A DNA stretch of 64,000 nt from Salibacterium salarium (GCF_030813635.1 NZ_JAUSUM010000003.1:372001-436000), one strand, 5' to 3'; counted from the first letter of the stretch, positions 19,119 through 28,622 are shown. Numbers and translations: made by a program. Notes: a model not told the origin generated them from the letters alone.

Positions 19119-19139
19119 TTTTATCCATTTTGGATAAAA
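19119..19139 (-). promoter_or_regulatory. Inverted repeat upstream of SulP-ROK operon
   Basis: TTTTATCCA and TGGATAAAA are perfect 9-bp arms separated by three bases, 36 bp before the chosen SulP start. This AT-rich palindrome is a candidate operator, perhaps for the ROK regulator encoded downstream. The rest of the 19084-19393 gap shows nothing else. Confidence 0.5.
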
Positions 19140-19393
19140 GTGATATAATTTCACTATACTTCGTTTTTGTATGTCATTCAAGAGCTGTTTTTATACATGA
19201 AAATCAAATGTCGGACTATCCTTCTAAGAAAATCTCCGTCGCACTGATTTTTAGACGTATCCGCTTACAAATGTTTACAATCTTGAAGAAACGGTTACTA
19301 CAAATAAGGAACTCCTTTTAAGCAATATATTTGTCTAAAGGAAGTTTCTTCGTTAGATTGTAATTTGTCCTTAATCAAAAAGGAGGTAGACGT

Positions 19394-20380
19394 ATGATAG
19401 ATTTGAAACAGGAAGGAAAACTCGGATTTGGTACCGCTCCATTAGGAAACATGTACCGGGATATTCCGGAGGAAGAAGCGAAAGCGGTCGTGGAAGCAGC
19501 CTGGGACAACGGCATCCGTTACTTTGACACCGCGCCGCTTTACGGAGCAGGTCTTGCTGAATTACGGCTTGGCAAGGTTCTGTCCAAACATAAACGTGAT
19601 GATTACGTGTTAAGCACGAAAGTAGGACGATATATTGCGGAAGAAACAGAAGAAAAAGAAGGACTGTTCCAGTACGGGCGTCCAAACAAAGTCATTGACG
19701 ATTACAGCGCCGAAGGAACACGGCGGTCCATCGAACAGAGTCTGGAACGCCTGCAGACCGACCGGCTTGACTTTATCTACGTTCATGACATTTCACCAGA
19801 TTTTCACGGAGACGAGTGGGTCACCAGATTTGATGAAGCAAGAAACGGTGCATTTCCCGAACTGGAACGCCTCCGCAGCGAAGGGGTAATTAAGTCCTGG
19901 GGCATCGGAGTCAACCGGACGGAGCCGATTGAATTGGCACTGGATTTGGAGAATGCTAACCCGGATATCAGCCTGCAGGCCACCCGCTACACCCTGCTCG
20001 ACCATGAACATGCCCTGCAGCGCTTAATGCCGGCTGCAGAAGAGCAAGGGATGAACATCGTTGTCGGTGCCCCGTACGGCTCAGGCATCATTGCCGGTGG
20101 TACTCACTACGAATACGGTAAAGCCCCGTCAGAAGTGACATCCAGGGTGGACCACATGAATGAAATTGCAGCGCGCCATGGCGTTGATCTCATTGCAGCA
20201 GCCCTTCAGTTCTCCGCCTCCCATCCTGCGGTCGCTGCCGTTATTCCGGGAACAACCCGTCCGGAACGGATCCAAGAAAACAAAGCGGCTTTACACGCCA
20301 ACATTCCCGATGCATTCTGGCACGAACTGCGGGAGCAGGGAATCGTTTCACCGGAGGCTCCGCTTCCAATCAGCAAATAA
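19394..20380 (+). CDS. Aldo/keto reductase
   Basis: 328-aa NADP(H)-dependent oxidoreductase. The barrel begins KLGFGTAPLGNMYRD. The catalytic tetrad motif is YFDTAPLYGAGLAELRLGKVL (Asp, Tyr), with Lys in LSTKVGR and His in YVHDIS. The cofactor region PGTTRPERIQEN near the C-terminus is typical. The branch resembles D-threo-aldose or L-fucose dehydrogenases acting on free sugars, which would fit the sugar-related neighbours; the substrate is inferred. AAAGGAGG precedes the ATG. Codon use is more GC-rich than in nearby genes. Confidence 0.9.
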   Translation: MIDLKQEGKLGFGTAPLGNMYRDIPEEEAKAVVEAAWDNGIRYFDTAPLYGAGLAELRLGKVLSKHKRDDYVLSTKVGRYIAEETEEKEGLFQYGRPNKVIDDYSAEGTRRSIEQSLERLQTDRLDFIYVHDISPDFHGDEWVTRFDEARNGAFPELERLRSEGVIKSWGIGVNRTEPIELALDLENANPDISLQATRYTLLDHEHALQRLMPAAEEQGMNIVVGAPYGSGIIAGGTHYEYGKAPSEVTSRVDHMNEIAARHGVDLIAAALQFSASHPAVAAVIPGTTRPERIQENKAALHANIPDAFWHELREQGIVSPEAPLPISK

Positions 20381-20384
20381 GCAG

Positions 20385-20417
20385 TGAAAAACCGCGTCCA
20401 GTTTGGGTGCGGTTTTC
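20385..20417 (+). terminator. Terminator of the aldo/keto reductase gene
   Basis: AAAACCGC and GCGGTTTT arms around a GTCCAGTTTGGGT loop, ending in TTTTCC. It lies between convergent genes and may work on both strands. Confidence 0.75.
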
Positions 20418-20457
20418 CATTATGATTATAAGGCGCTTTGAATACGGTTTTTAATCT

Positions 20458-22032
20458 TTATAACTGGTACTTTCTTATAAAATAGGCAGGGGTGCAGCTC
20501 CAAGCATGGCAGTAACTATTAATAATATGACTGCCGTAAGGAGAAAACGATGCATCCTGTGGCTTATACAATTCCCAAAACGTATCGGCTCCTTCATCCA
20601 TCATCCCGCCCCAGTATTCCATCAATACCTCAACAGCTTCTTGTTTCATATCTGAACAAAGCAATGCTTCCACGAAATGATGATACATATAAGGCGTAGA
20701 TAGCGAATAGGCAGGCTGACATTTTCTCAAACGTTTTAGCAGCTCCCTGCTGTCATCCGGCTTCAACACACCGGCCAGTACCATCCAAATCTGGGTAGCC
20801 CATGATACCTGCCGTTCTTTTCCGCTAACAAAAAACAGCTGTTCCGCATCCCAGAAAAAGGATACAGCTTGCTCCAGCCGGTGTAACAGCCGGTGCAGCC
20901 ATTCTGTTTCCCCGTTGTGCAGAAGCTCAGTCAGTGAAATGGCTTTTTTCACCGAGTAAATAAAAATGGCATGAGAAGCCGCCTGCTTGTTCAATCCTTC
21001 TTTCCAGTCAATGAAAGACCACCAGCCTTCTTGATCTTTCAGTATACCGTTCTCATCGATTTGTTTTTCAGACAGCTCAATCTGCCTTCGAGCCACCGGC
21101 CAAAGCTCCTGTAATGTTTCTATATCAGAAGTCGCTTCATAATAATCGACCAAGGATGTAACAAAAAACAGCGCGTAGTCAAACAGATAGGTGTCATCCG
21201 GAATAACAGCCGGCTCCGTAAATACATTCGCTGCTACTCGTCCTTCTTTATTCGGAACCCCTGCAAACAGATAAAGACACCGTTTCACCAAATCATTCTG
21301 CTGAAATGTCCAGTAATTCGTCAGAGCCTGCAGTCTCAGATCTCCCAGCCATAACCGGCGATCCCGTTTAGGACCATCTTCAAAAACATCCTGCATACAA
21401 TCAGCCAGCGTTTTCACGCTGAGGTTATCCATGTTCTTCAGTTTATCGTCCGTCAGATATACCGGATATCTATCTTTTTCTGCCGAAGATACCGCCGTGC
21501 AGGATATAAAATCAAAACAAACATCGTACTTGGGAGAGGACTCCACCACCTCCACCTGTACGTAACGAAACGCATAACGCCGAGGCAGTTGGTATTCTTG
21601 CGGCAGTGTATCCACGTATATGGTTTCTTCTTGAAGCCACGAGCTGCTTAACCAGCCGTTGTATTCAGAAAAAGATTCACCAATTTCCACCGGCATTTCC
21701 CCGAACTTAAATTTTAAGCAGAGAGGAGCATCCGGCGGGCTTCCTACAGGGGATAACTGCAACTTCAAGTACCCAACAGTATGTTCACCAAAGTCTAAGG
21801 TGAACACACTTCCCCTAGGGTATGTTTTTCCGATAGCTCGTTCATATGTTTCAGAAAACTCTGCTTTCCAACCGTGAATGTAATAATCGTCTCTTACTAG
21901 CTTTACCGTCGATACAGGCTGTATCTCTTTATGGTGAAGGGAAGGCCTTGCATCTTCTGCTTTGTCGAGTAGCTGTTTTTCCCTGTTCACCTGTTGTCCG
22001 TTGTGCTGCTGAAAAAAAGTTTGATTCTCCAC
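20458..22032 (-). CDS. GH78-like alpha-L-rhamnosidase family protein
   Basis: 524-aa intracellular protein (no signal peptide) of the alpha/alpha six-barrel rhamnosidase group. An N-terminal beta-sandwich (about 35-185) precedes the barrel. The catalytic region reads EDGPKRDRRLWLGDLRLQALTNY, the equivalent of the GH78 DxPxRxRxxWxGD motif, and FWELYKP supplies a candidate second acidic residue. The protein is shorter than most GH78 enzymes. The start is GTG at 22032 behind AAGAGGTG. It lies next to an AraC regulator and a sugar symporter, suggesting uptake and cleavage of a plant-derived glycoside. Confidence 0.8.
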   Translation of the reverse strand: MENQTFFQQHNGQQVNREKQLLDKAEDARPSLHHKEIQPVSTVKLVRDDYYIHGWKAEFSETYERAIGKTYPRGSVFTLDFGEHTVGYLKLQLSPVGSPPDAPLCLKFKFGEMPVEIGESFSEYNGWLSSSWLQEETIYVDTLPQEYQLPRRYAFRYVQVEVVESSPKYDVCFDFISCTAVSSAEKDRYPVYLTDDKLKNMDNLSVKTLADCMQDVFEDGPKRDRRLWLGDLRLQALTNYWTFQQNDLVKRCLYLFAGVPNKEGRVAANVFTEPAVIPDDTYLFDYALFFVTSLVDYYEATSDIETLQELWPVARRQIELSEKQIDENGILKDQEGWWSFIDWKEGLNKQAASHAIFIYSVKKAISLTELLHNGETEWLHRLLHRLEQAVSFFWDAEQLFFVSGKERQVSWATQIWMVLAGVLKPDDSRELLKRLRKCQPAYSLSTPYMYHHFVEALLCSDMKQEAVEVLMEYWGGMMDEGADTFWELYKPQDASFSPYGSHIINSYCHAWSCTPAYFIRKYQL

Positions 22033-22125
22033 GTAAACACCTCTTAAAAACAGTATCTCTTTATAGAAATATAAAAGAGAAGACGCAGACCGACAAGGAA
22101 TATTCTACAGTTCATTCTGCTCGAT

Positions 22126-23115
22126 TTACAGGTAGGTGCGTTTATTTTCCCTGAAAGCTTTCGGTGTCATGCCAAAATATTTTTTAAATTTCCGGTAAAA
22201 GAAGCTAGTGCTTTCATACCCTGCCTCTATTCCAGCCTGTTCTATACTCACATCCGTATTTGCGAGCAGATTAGCAGCTTGAATCATCCGCTGCATCTGG
22301 ATAAATTCAATAAACGTTTTGCCGGTTCTTTCCTTCAGAAGATTACCTAAATAATTTTTATTAAAATTGAATTCTTCCGCAAGCGACGAAAGCGTACAAT
22401 CCTGATAATGTTCTTCCATGTACTGAAGAATTTCGGCGATTACTGCTTTTTCGTTGTTTCTGTCAAAATTAATATCATACTTATATACTCTCATCAGTTC
22501 AATAAACATAACCGGAAGATAAGCGTGAATAATATCGCTCGAATAATCGGCAGGATCAAAAAATTCACACATCATTTTTTCAAAAACATCGTGCAGTTCT
22601 TTGTTTTTTTCGGAATGAAAAATAATATACTGATCATGTTTCTGGTTTTCCGAAATGGCGTTGACCAGAAACTCCGTAACCAGTCCATGACTGCTCAATT
22701 TTCCTAAAAAAGCAGATAAAAATGTTTTCTTTTTCATAATGACATTGACAAGAATGTCATTCATACCAAGTTCTTCGATGCTGTGGGGAACGTCGCTGTC
22801 CATCAGACAAACCTGACCCTCAAAGAGCTGTATTTCTTGTCCATCCACGTACTGTGTGCAGGTTCCGGAATACATATAGTTAATTTCGATAAATGCATGA
22901 ACATGTCGAGGCATCGGCGCAAAACGGTGATGCTTGCTAATAAACACATGCCCCTGATCAAAAAAATAATGATCCTGCATCCGGGATATCCCTTCTCTCG
23001 TGTCCATCTGCATCTCGTACCCGTCAAAGTCATTTATATTTTCATGGGTTTTATACTGAAGTTTTTCGATATCATCAAATTCGCGTAAAAACCTATCCAA
23101 TTCTTTCGTGTTCAT
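22126..23115 (-). CDS. AraC family transcriptional regulator with cupin sensor
   Basis: 329-aa regulator. The N-terminal cupin domain (about 45-130) contains HHRFAPMPRHVHAFIEINYMYSG and LMDSDVPHSI. The C-terminal double helix-turn-helix (about 235-329) includes FNKNYLGNLLKERTGKTFIEF and YESTSFFYRKFKKYFGMTPKAFR. I start at ATG 23115, six bases after an AGGAGG; codons further upstream form an artificial hydrophobic leader. It is divergent from the symporter gene and precedes the GH78-like gene, so it probably activates both. Confidence 0.92.
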   Translation of the reverse strand: MNTKELDRFLREFDDIEKLQYKTHENINDFDGYEMQMDTREGISRMQDHYFFDQGHVFISKHHRFAPMPRHVHAFIEINYMYSGTCTQYVDGQEIQLFEGQVCLMDSDVPHSIEELGMNDILVNVIMKKKTFLSAFLGKLSSHGLVTEFLVNAISENQKHDQYIIFHSEKNKELHDVFEKMMCEFFDPADYSSDIIHAYLPVMFIELMRVYKYDINFDRNNEKAVIAEILQYMEEHYQDCTLSSLAEEFNFNKNYLGNLLKERTGKTFIEFIQMQRMIQAANLLANTDVSIEQAGIEAGYESTSFFYRKFKKYFGMTPKAFRENKRTYL

Positions 23116-23175
23116 TTTGTTCCTCCTTGAAGAAGTGACCTGTAATTCGAACAATAAAAGATGTGATAAGAATAT

Positions 23176-23189
23176 TGTAAGCGCTATTA
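23176..23189 (+). promoter_or_regulatory. Candidate cre site in the AraC-symporter intergenic region
   Basis: TGTAAGCGCTATTA fits the cre pattern TGWAARCGYTWNCW at all but one position. It lies 58 bases before the symporter start between divergent genes, a fitting place for CcpA repression of sugar uptake. Confidence 0.5.
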
Positions 23190-23246
23190 CAGAGTGGTTC
23201 AATGAAAACACATTCAAAAAACTAAAACGAAAGGATGGAAACAAAA

Positions 23247-24638
23247 ATGAAACCCGAATTGGATCAAAATCAATCGTTTCATCCTGCTTCTGCGGACGGA
23301 AAGATTTCTGTCAAGGAAAAAGCTGGATACAGCCTCGGTGATTTGGCATGTAACCTTGTCGTGGTCGCTGTCAGTTCGTTTCTCACGTATTACTATACGG
23401 ATGTGATTGGAGTATCCGCTGGAATCATCGGAACTATTATTCTCTTATCGAGATTTTTAGACGGGGTGACGGATCTTGGAATGGGCGTTTTGATTGACAA
23501 GACAAAGTCCAGACATGGCAAAGCAAGACCATGGATCCTATGGATGGCTATTCCATTTGCAGTGGTAACAACATTGGTCTTCAGTGTGCCGGAAAACTGG
23601 GGAACTACCGCAACACTGATATACATCGCTGTCACATATAATCTATTGTTTTTTGTTTATACAGCCATCAATGTACCCTATGGAACATTAAACTCCTTAA
23701 TTACCCAGGACCAAAATCAGCGTTCTGATCTAAATATTTTCCGAATGTCTGCCGGGCAGATCACCACACTTCTTGTAAGTACTTTTACACTGCCGCTCGT
23801 TAATTTTTTCGGAGGCGGAGCTGGGTCGTGGCAGCTGACTTTCGGTGCATTTTCTGTTATTACCATATTTTTATTTTACATCACCTTTCATTCCACCACA
23901 GAAAGAGTTGCACCTTCAACGATGACGCAGGGGCTAGGAGAAGTACCATTTACAAAAGCTCTTTCGTCGCTCCTGAAGAATAAGTACTGGATTCTTATTG
24001 TGCTTATTGCGGTCTCCACCTTCCTGTTTCAAGGGAGTGTCACAGGAATTACAATTTATTATGCAGAAAATATTCTGGGTGATGCGAATATGGTCGGCAC
24101 CTTAACCATCAGCTTGACGCTTCCGACATTGATTACCATCATGACAATGTCTCCAATTGTCAAACGTATTGGAAAACGAAACAGCATGCTTGTCGGTATC
24201 TGCTTTATCATTATTGGAAGCGCATTCGTATTCATTAACCCGGCAAGTGCCACTGTAGCAATTATTGCTTCCATCATCCGAGGAATCGGTTTCGCCCCAT
24301 TATTGGGAACGGTATTTGCCATGATGGCGGACACTATTGAATACGGTGAATGGAAAACCGGCGTCCGTACCGAGGGAATGGTTTACAGCGGAGGAAGTTT
24401 TGGAACAAAAGTCGGAGGCGGCCTTGGTTCGGCTTCGGTCGGATGGGTACTCGCTATTGGAGGTTATGTAAGCGGAAGCAATGCTGAACAGCCGACTTCT
24501 GCGTTTACCGCTATTGAATTTATGTTTAGCTTTTTTCCTATTATCGTTGCACTACTAATGGCCGTCTTTCTTTCATTTTATAAGCTAGATAAAGAGTACC
24601 CTAAAATTATACAAGAATTAAATACAACCCGGCAGTAA
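23247..24638 (+). CDS. GPH family glycoside-cation symporter
   Basis: 463-aa membrane transporter of the glycoside-pentoside-hexuronide family (MelB/XynP/YicJ type). Twelve predicted membrane segments; family motifs include KAGYSLGDLACNL, SRFLDGVTDLGMGVLIDKTKSRHGKARPW (cation and sugar site) and YTAINVPYGTLNSLITQD, then EYGEWKTGVRTEGMVYSGGSFG. The ATG at 23247 is preferred because GGATGG lies at a good distance; ATG at 23235 overlaps that site. It would import an oligosaccharide or glycoside for the neighbouring GH78-like enzyme. Confidence 0.92.
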   Translation: MKPELDQNQSFHPASADGKISVKEKAGYSLGDLACNLVVVAVSSFLTYYYTDVIGVSAGIIGTIILLSRFLDGVTDLGMGVLIDKTKSRHGKARPWILWMAIPFAVVTTLVFSVPENWGTTATLIYIAVTYNLLFFVYTAINVPYGTLNSLITQDQNQRSDLNIFRMSAGQITTLLVSTFTLPLVNFFGGGAGSWQLTFGAFSVITIFLFYITFHSTTERVAPSTMTQGLGEVPFTKALSSLLKNKYWILIVLIAVSTFLFQGSVTGITIYYAENILGDANMVGTLTISLTLPTLITIMTMSPIVKRIGKRNSMLVGICFIIIGSAFVFINPASATVAIIASIIRGIGFAPLLGTVFAMMADTIEYGEWKTGVRTEGMVYSGGSFGTKVGGGLGSASVGWVLAIGGYVSGSNAEQPTSAFTAIEFMFSFFPIIVALLMAVFLSFYKLDKEYPKIIQELNTTRQ

Positions 24639-24696
24639 ACAGGAAAAAACAGTCCGAAAGGCTTGAAAAAATAGTCAAATATCTTTATAAAAATTC

Positions 24697-24724
24697 AGGG
24701 GTTGTCTCAAAAAGACAACCCCTA
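24697..24724 (-). terminator. Terminator after the glutathione peroxidase gene
   Basis: AGGGGTTGTCT and AGACAACCCCT form an 11-bp stem around CAAAA. On the minus strand it is followed by GAATTTTTATA, so it mainly serves the peroxidase gene; it also lies just downstream of the symporter gene on the plus strand. Confidence 0.8.
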
Positions 24725-24730
24725 GATTGA

Positions 24731-25201
24731 TTATAAGACACGTTGAATATCTTCTTCCAATGATTCCGGTTTCGTCTGGGGGGAGAATCGTTTTACCACT
24801 TGTCCTCTTTTATCTACTAAAAATTTGGTGAAATTCCATTTTACAGGGCTTCCGAACATGCCCTTCTGTTGTTCCGTGATGAATTGAAACAGCGGGTGGG
24901 CCTCACTGCCGTTCACATGGACAATTTGATGCATCGGAAATGTCACTCCATAATTCAGCCGGCAGGATTGTTCCGCCTCCACGGCATCATCCAGTTCCTG
25001 TTTGAATTGATTCGATGGAAAACCGAGTACAACAAAGCCCTTCTCCTTATATTTTTGATACAACGATTCGAGACTATCAAACTGCCCTTTCAGTCCGCAG
25101 TTTGTGGCCGTGTTAACGATCAACATGGCATTACCTTGATATTCATCCAGCGTATACGTTTCTCCATCTGCTTTCGTAACAGACATATCATAAATACTCA
25201 T
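24731..25201 (-). CDS. bsaA: Glutathione peroxidase family thiol peroxidase
   Basis: 156-aa peroxidase reducing hydroperoxides. The catalytic Cys35 sits in NTATNCGLKGQF, with Gln65 in GFPSNQF and Trp122-Asn123 in VKWNFTKFLVD completing the tetrad. The resolving-cysteine position of thioredoxin-dependent members may be Cys80 (EQSCRLNYGV). Bacillus lacks glutathione, so thioredoxin or bacillithiol is the likely reductant. GGAGGG precedes the ATG by six bases. Confidence 0.92.
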   Translation of the reverse strand: MSIYDMSVTKADGETYTLDEYQGNAMLIVNTATNCGLKGQFDSLESLYQKYKEKGFVVLGFPSNQFKQELDDAVEAEQSCRLNYGVTFPMHQIVHVNGSEAHPLFQFITEQQKGMFGSPVKWNFTKFLVDKRGQVVKRFSPQTKPESLEEDIQRVL

Positions 25202-25375
25202 CCTTATCCCTCCTCTTTCATTTTCATTATACCTGCTTTTCTTTTTTTATTTATAAATTCTGCTTATAAAGGACGGAGCTTGGAAAATCGTTTCGTTTTG
25301 TTATCATTCCTGTCAAATAACGGACTAAATATCCGCGCAACTTCTCTACTCTCTACGTTTCTGCTAGTGTGATTG

Positions 25376-27094
25376 TTATATATACGTATGTTGCGCTCCG
25401 TGCAGATTCGCATAATGACCGTCGCGCTGCAGCAACTCTTCGTGGGTTCCCTGTTCTTCAATCCCTTCAGTCGTCACTACAATAATCCTATCGGCGTGGC
25501 GGATGGTCGCAAGACGGTGGGCGATAATCAACGTTGTTCTTCCTTCCGCTAGTTCATAAAGGGAACGTTGAATCGAAGCCTCTGTCTCTGTGTCAAGAGC
25601 CGATGTCGCTTCATCCAAAATCAAAATAGGTGGGTTTTTCAAGAACATACGCGCGATGGAAAGGCGTTGTTTCTGACCTCCAGACAATTTCACCCCGCGT
25701 TCTCCAACGATCGTATCCAATCCCTCAGGCAAATCTTTAACGAATGATTCCAGTTCCGCGCGTCGGGCAGCTTCCCACACTTCATCATCCGCTGCATCTA
25801 ATTTGCCGTAACGAATATTGTCACGCAACGTACCGGAAAACATGAAGACATCTTGTTGGACAATGCCGATCTGCCGTCGTAAAGAAGACAGTTGGACGTC
25901 ACGGATGTCTTCCCCATCCACTGTTATCGCCCCATCCTGAATGTCATAAAATCGAGGAAGCATGCTACACAGTGTCGTTTTACCAGCACCAGACGGACCA
26001 ACAAACGCCACGGTTTCCCCAGCCTTAATAAAAAGATCGATGCCGTCTAGTACAGGGCGCTCATCATCATATCCAAAACGAACGCCGCTGTAAACTATAT
26101 TTCCTTTCGCGTCATCCAACGGTTTTGCATGAGGGCTGTCCATAATATCCGGTTCTGTATCCAGCAAAGCAATGTAACGCTTAAAACCGGCATACCCTTT
26201 CGGATAACTTTCAATGATAGCATTTATTTTTTCAATCGGACGAAAAAATATATTTGTCAATAAAATAAAAGCCATAAAATCTCCAATCGATAATTCACCC
26301 TGCACGATAAAATAAGCACCGCATAAAAGAACGAACAGGGTCATGATCCGCATCATCATATAACTGAGGGAGTTGTTCAACCCCATCACACGGTAAGACC
26401 AAATTTTCGCATCTTTAAAATTCTGGTTGTCCCGCTGAAATAACTTGCGTTCATGCTTTTCATTCGCGAAGGCTTGGACGAGACGAATGCCACCGATCGT
26501 ATCTTCCACCCGGGCGTTAAAGTCGGCCATCCGCTTCAGCATAAATTTCATAGCCGCTGTCATACGACGATGGCAGTAGATAATGATAAGAATGAGCAGC
26601 GGTACAATTAGAAAAGTGAGCAGGGCGAGTTTCACATTGATATATAACATAACGCCGAAAGAACCGAAAAGTGTCATACATGCAATGAACACATCTTCCG
26701 GACCGTGGTGGGCCACTTCGCCAATTTCAAACAAATCGTTTGTTAAATTGGAAAGTAGATGCCCGGTTTTATTATTGTCATAATACGTAAAAGAAAGCCG
26801 TTGAACATGGTCAAACAACTCGTCGCGCATATCGGTTTCGATATTAATACCAAGGCGATGGCCCCAGTAAGTCACGACAAAATGAGCACCCGTGTTAAAT
26901 ATGTAAATGAAAAAAAGAGCAATGCATGCCCAAATGATAACGCTAATGTTCCCTTGTGGAAGTAAAGTATCAACCACCTGGTTGACGACGAGCGGGAACA
27001 CCAAATCCAAAAGCGCAACAAAAATCGCACATGCGAAAGTCAACGTGAATAATTTTTTATATGGTTTATAGTAGGCAAAAAAGCGGCGCAGCAT
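25376..27094 (-). CDS. ABC exporter, fused permease and ATPase
   Basis: 572-aa half-transporter of the multidrug/lipid exporter type (YwjA-like). A six-helix transmembrane domain (about 15-310) is followed by an ATPase with Walker A GPSGAGKTTL, Q-loop, signature LSGGQKQR, Walker B ILILDEATSALD and the switch His in IAHRLATIRHAD. The ATG at 27094 has GGGGG seven bases upstream. A Fur box precedes it, so it is probably iron-regulated; the substrate is unknown (a siderophore, haem or lipid are possible). Confidence 0.9.
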   Translation of the reverse strand: MLRRFFAYYKPYKKLFTLTFACAIFVALLDLVFPLVVNQVVDTLLPQGNISVIIWACIALFFIYIFNTGAHFVVTYWGHRLGINIETDMRDELFDHVQRLSFTYYDNNKTGHLLSNLTNDLFEIGEVAHHGPEDVFIACMTLFGSFGVMLYINVKLALLTFLIVPLLILIIIYCHRRMTAAMKFMLKRMADFNARVEDTIGGIRLVQAFANEKHERKLFQRDNQNFKDAKIWSYRVMGLNNSLSYMMMRIMTLFVLLCGAYFIVQGELSIGDFMAFILLTNIFFRPIEKINAIIESYPKGYAGFKRYIALLDTEPDIMDSPHAKPLDDAKGNIVYSGVRFGYDDERPVLDGIDLFIKAGETVAFVGPSGAGKTTLCSMLPRFYDIQDGAITVDGEDIRDVQLSSLRRQIGIVQQDVFMFSGTLRDNIRYGKLDAADDEVWEAARRAELESFVKDLPEGLDTIVGERGVKLSGGQKQRLSIARMFLKNPPILILDEATSALDTETEASIQRSLYELAEGRTTLIIAHRLATIRHADRIIVVTTEGIEEQGTHEELLQRDGHYANLHGAQHTYI

Positions 27095-27194
27095 GATCAA
27101 TCCCCCTAATACACGATAAATAAATGGTTGTCCACAGCCGATTCATCCGCAAACCCCGTGTCTTGTTCATTTATTATATTACCATTTTAAAAAT

Positions 27195-27213
27195 GATAAT
27201 GATAATCATTTTC
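27195..27213 (-). promoter_or_regulatory. Fur box before the ABC exporter
   Basis: GATAATGATAATCATTTTC matches the 19-bp Fur consensus GATAATGATAATCATTATC at 18 positions, about 100 bases before the exporter start. It indicates iron-dependent repression. Confidence 0.8.
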
Positions 27214-27231
27214 GAAAAAATCATGTAGCAC

Positions 27232-27259
27232 AAAGAAAAACCAGGGATCGAATCCCCGG
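27232..27259 (-). terminator. Terminator of the YitT gene
   Basis: On the minus strand CCGGGGAT and ATCCCTGG pair around TCG (one mismatch) and are followed by TTTTTCTTT. It insulates the YitT gene from the Fur-controlled exporter. Confidence 0.7.
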
Positions 27260-27358
27260 CTCTTCTTCATTTTTCCAAGTTATGCTTTTCTCATCTTTTG
27301 AAGATCCCAGTTTTTTCACGGCAGGAATCTTGTAAGACCGGGTGGTTTGTTCTTTTGT

Positions 27359-28186
27359 TCAAAACGATGCTCCGGAGATAAACCCGCCGGAAACGTCTTT
27401 GACATTATGGACGACAATGAACGCATCCGGGTCCACCTCTTTAATCACCCGTTTCAACTGCAGCAACTTATGTGTGTGTATAACAATGTACAACACACGG
27501 CGCTGTTCTTTCATGTATTCTCCTTCTCCGTAAAACACGGTGGCACTTGAAGCCAAATCATGCGTAATCCGTTTGGATATCTCCTCGGAGTACGGTGAAA
27601 CGATGTTAAGAGCCTTTTTCGAATCAAAACCACCGAGTACAAAATCCGTGACCACTTTGCCAATATACAGGGTGATTAATGTATACATGGTATATACGGG
27701 ACCAATAATGAATATTCCCGTAATCACTACTACTGCATCAAGGGCAAGCGTTGTCCCAGTGAGATCCCAGCCCAGCTGCTGATTAAAGACACGGGCGAGA
27801 ATCGATGTACCCCCGACAGAGCTTCCCGCCTGATAAATAAAACCAAAGCCGATTCCGGTTATAATCCCTGCAAAAATCGCCGCCAGCAGTGTATCTTCCA
27901 GCGGCTGGGCATACATCCCTTCAAAAACCCAAACATAAAAGGAGAATAACACAACATTAAAAATCGTTTTGTACACCATATGCCGCGGCAGGTAACGGAT
28001 CCCTATACTTAACAGCAACACAAAAATAATCGGGGTGGAAATACTCGGTGACAAACCCATACCATAGTAAATAAGCAAAGAAATACCGACAATCCCGCCT
28101 TCGGCAATGGAGTTCGGCATCCCCAACTGTGTCACAGCGAGGGCAAACAGTAGCGTTCCTATGATGATATAAATCGTATTTTTCAA
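27359..28186 (-). CDS. YitT family membrane protein (DUF2179)
   Basis: 275-aa protein with five or six membrane segments and a C-terminal cytoplasmic DUF2179 domain (about 195-275, with VFYGEGEYMKEQRRVLYIVI and DPDAFIVVHNVKDVSGGF). Family members are common in Firmicutes, but their transport role is not established. I place the start at TTG 28186, eight bases after GGGAG; the ATG at 28258 has no site and adds an unrelated segment. Confidence 0.87.
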   Translation of the reverse strand: MKNTIYIIIGTLLFALAVTQLGMPNSIAEGGIVGISLLIYYGMGLSPSISTPIIFVLLLSIGIRYLPRHMVYKTIFNVVLFSFYVWVFEGMYAQPLEDTLLAAIFAGIITGIGFGFIYQAGSSVGGTSILARVFNQQLGWDLTGTTLALDAVVVITGIFIIGPVYTMYTLITLYIGKVVTDFVLGGFDSKKALNIVSPYSEEISKRITHDLASSATVFYGEGEYMKEQRRVLYIVIHTHKLLQLKRVIKEVDPDAFIVVHNVKDVSGGFISGASF

Positions 28187-28332
28187 GTTAGATACTCCCT
28201 TCCTATTGTAAGTTATGAATTGTAAAAAACGATAATTAAACCTAAAAAAAGAAATCACCCCCTGATTTTACGATAAGGATGATTTCTTATCATTTTTTCT
28301 ATCATATCACAGCTCAAATACCTCTTCCAATC

Positions 28333-28356
28333 ACCTTCGATAACCATATCGAAGGT
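28333..28356. repeat. Hairpin in the 28187-28722 gap
   Basis: ACCTTCGAT and ATCGAAGGT are perfect 9-bp arms around a six-base loop, followed after eleven bases by TTTTTTCG on the plus strand. No plus-strand gene lies upstream, so this may be a left-over terminator from lost sequence. Confidence 0.4.
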
Positions 28357-28622
28357 AGAGGCTGATTTTTTCGATAGATGGTGAAGAAAGATAGGGATGT
28401 TGATAACGAGTAACAAGTCAGGACGCTCGGGAAAAATAAAACAAATCGGAGTAGCAGTCAATTAAACGATTCGGGGAGAATACAGGGGATTACATCGACA
28501 TCATTTACCTTGTTTCTAGTTTAGGTTATTTTCTGCATAGTCAGAAGTATGGGGTGACTGGTTTTCGAGAAGGCTGTCGTTCCATGACGCTCAAGGGAAA
28601 ATGAGGGACTTTTCTATCAATC

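Noticed and set aside
28255-28461. Minus-strand ORF of 68 codons in the gap upstream of the YitT gene
   Set aside because: No ribosome binding site, no recognisable family, and it spans an inverted repeat; I do not count it as a gene.
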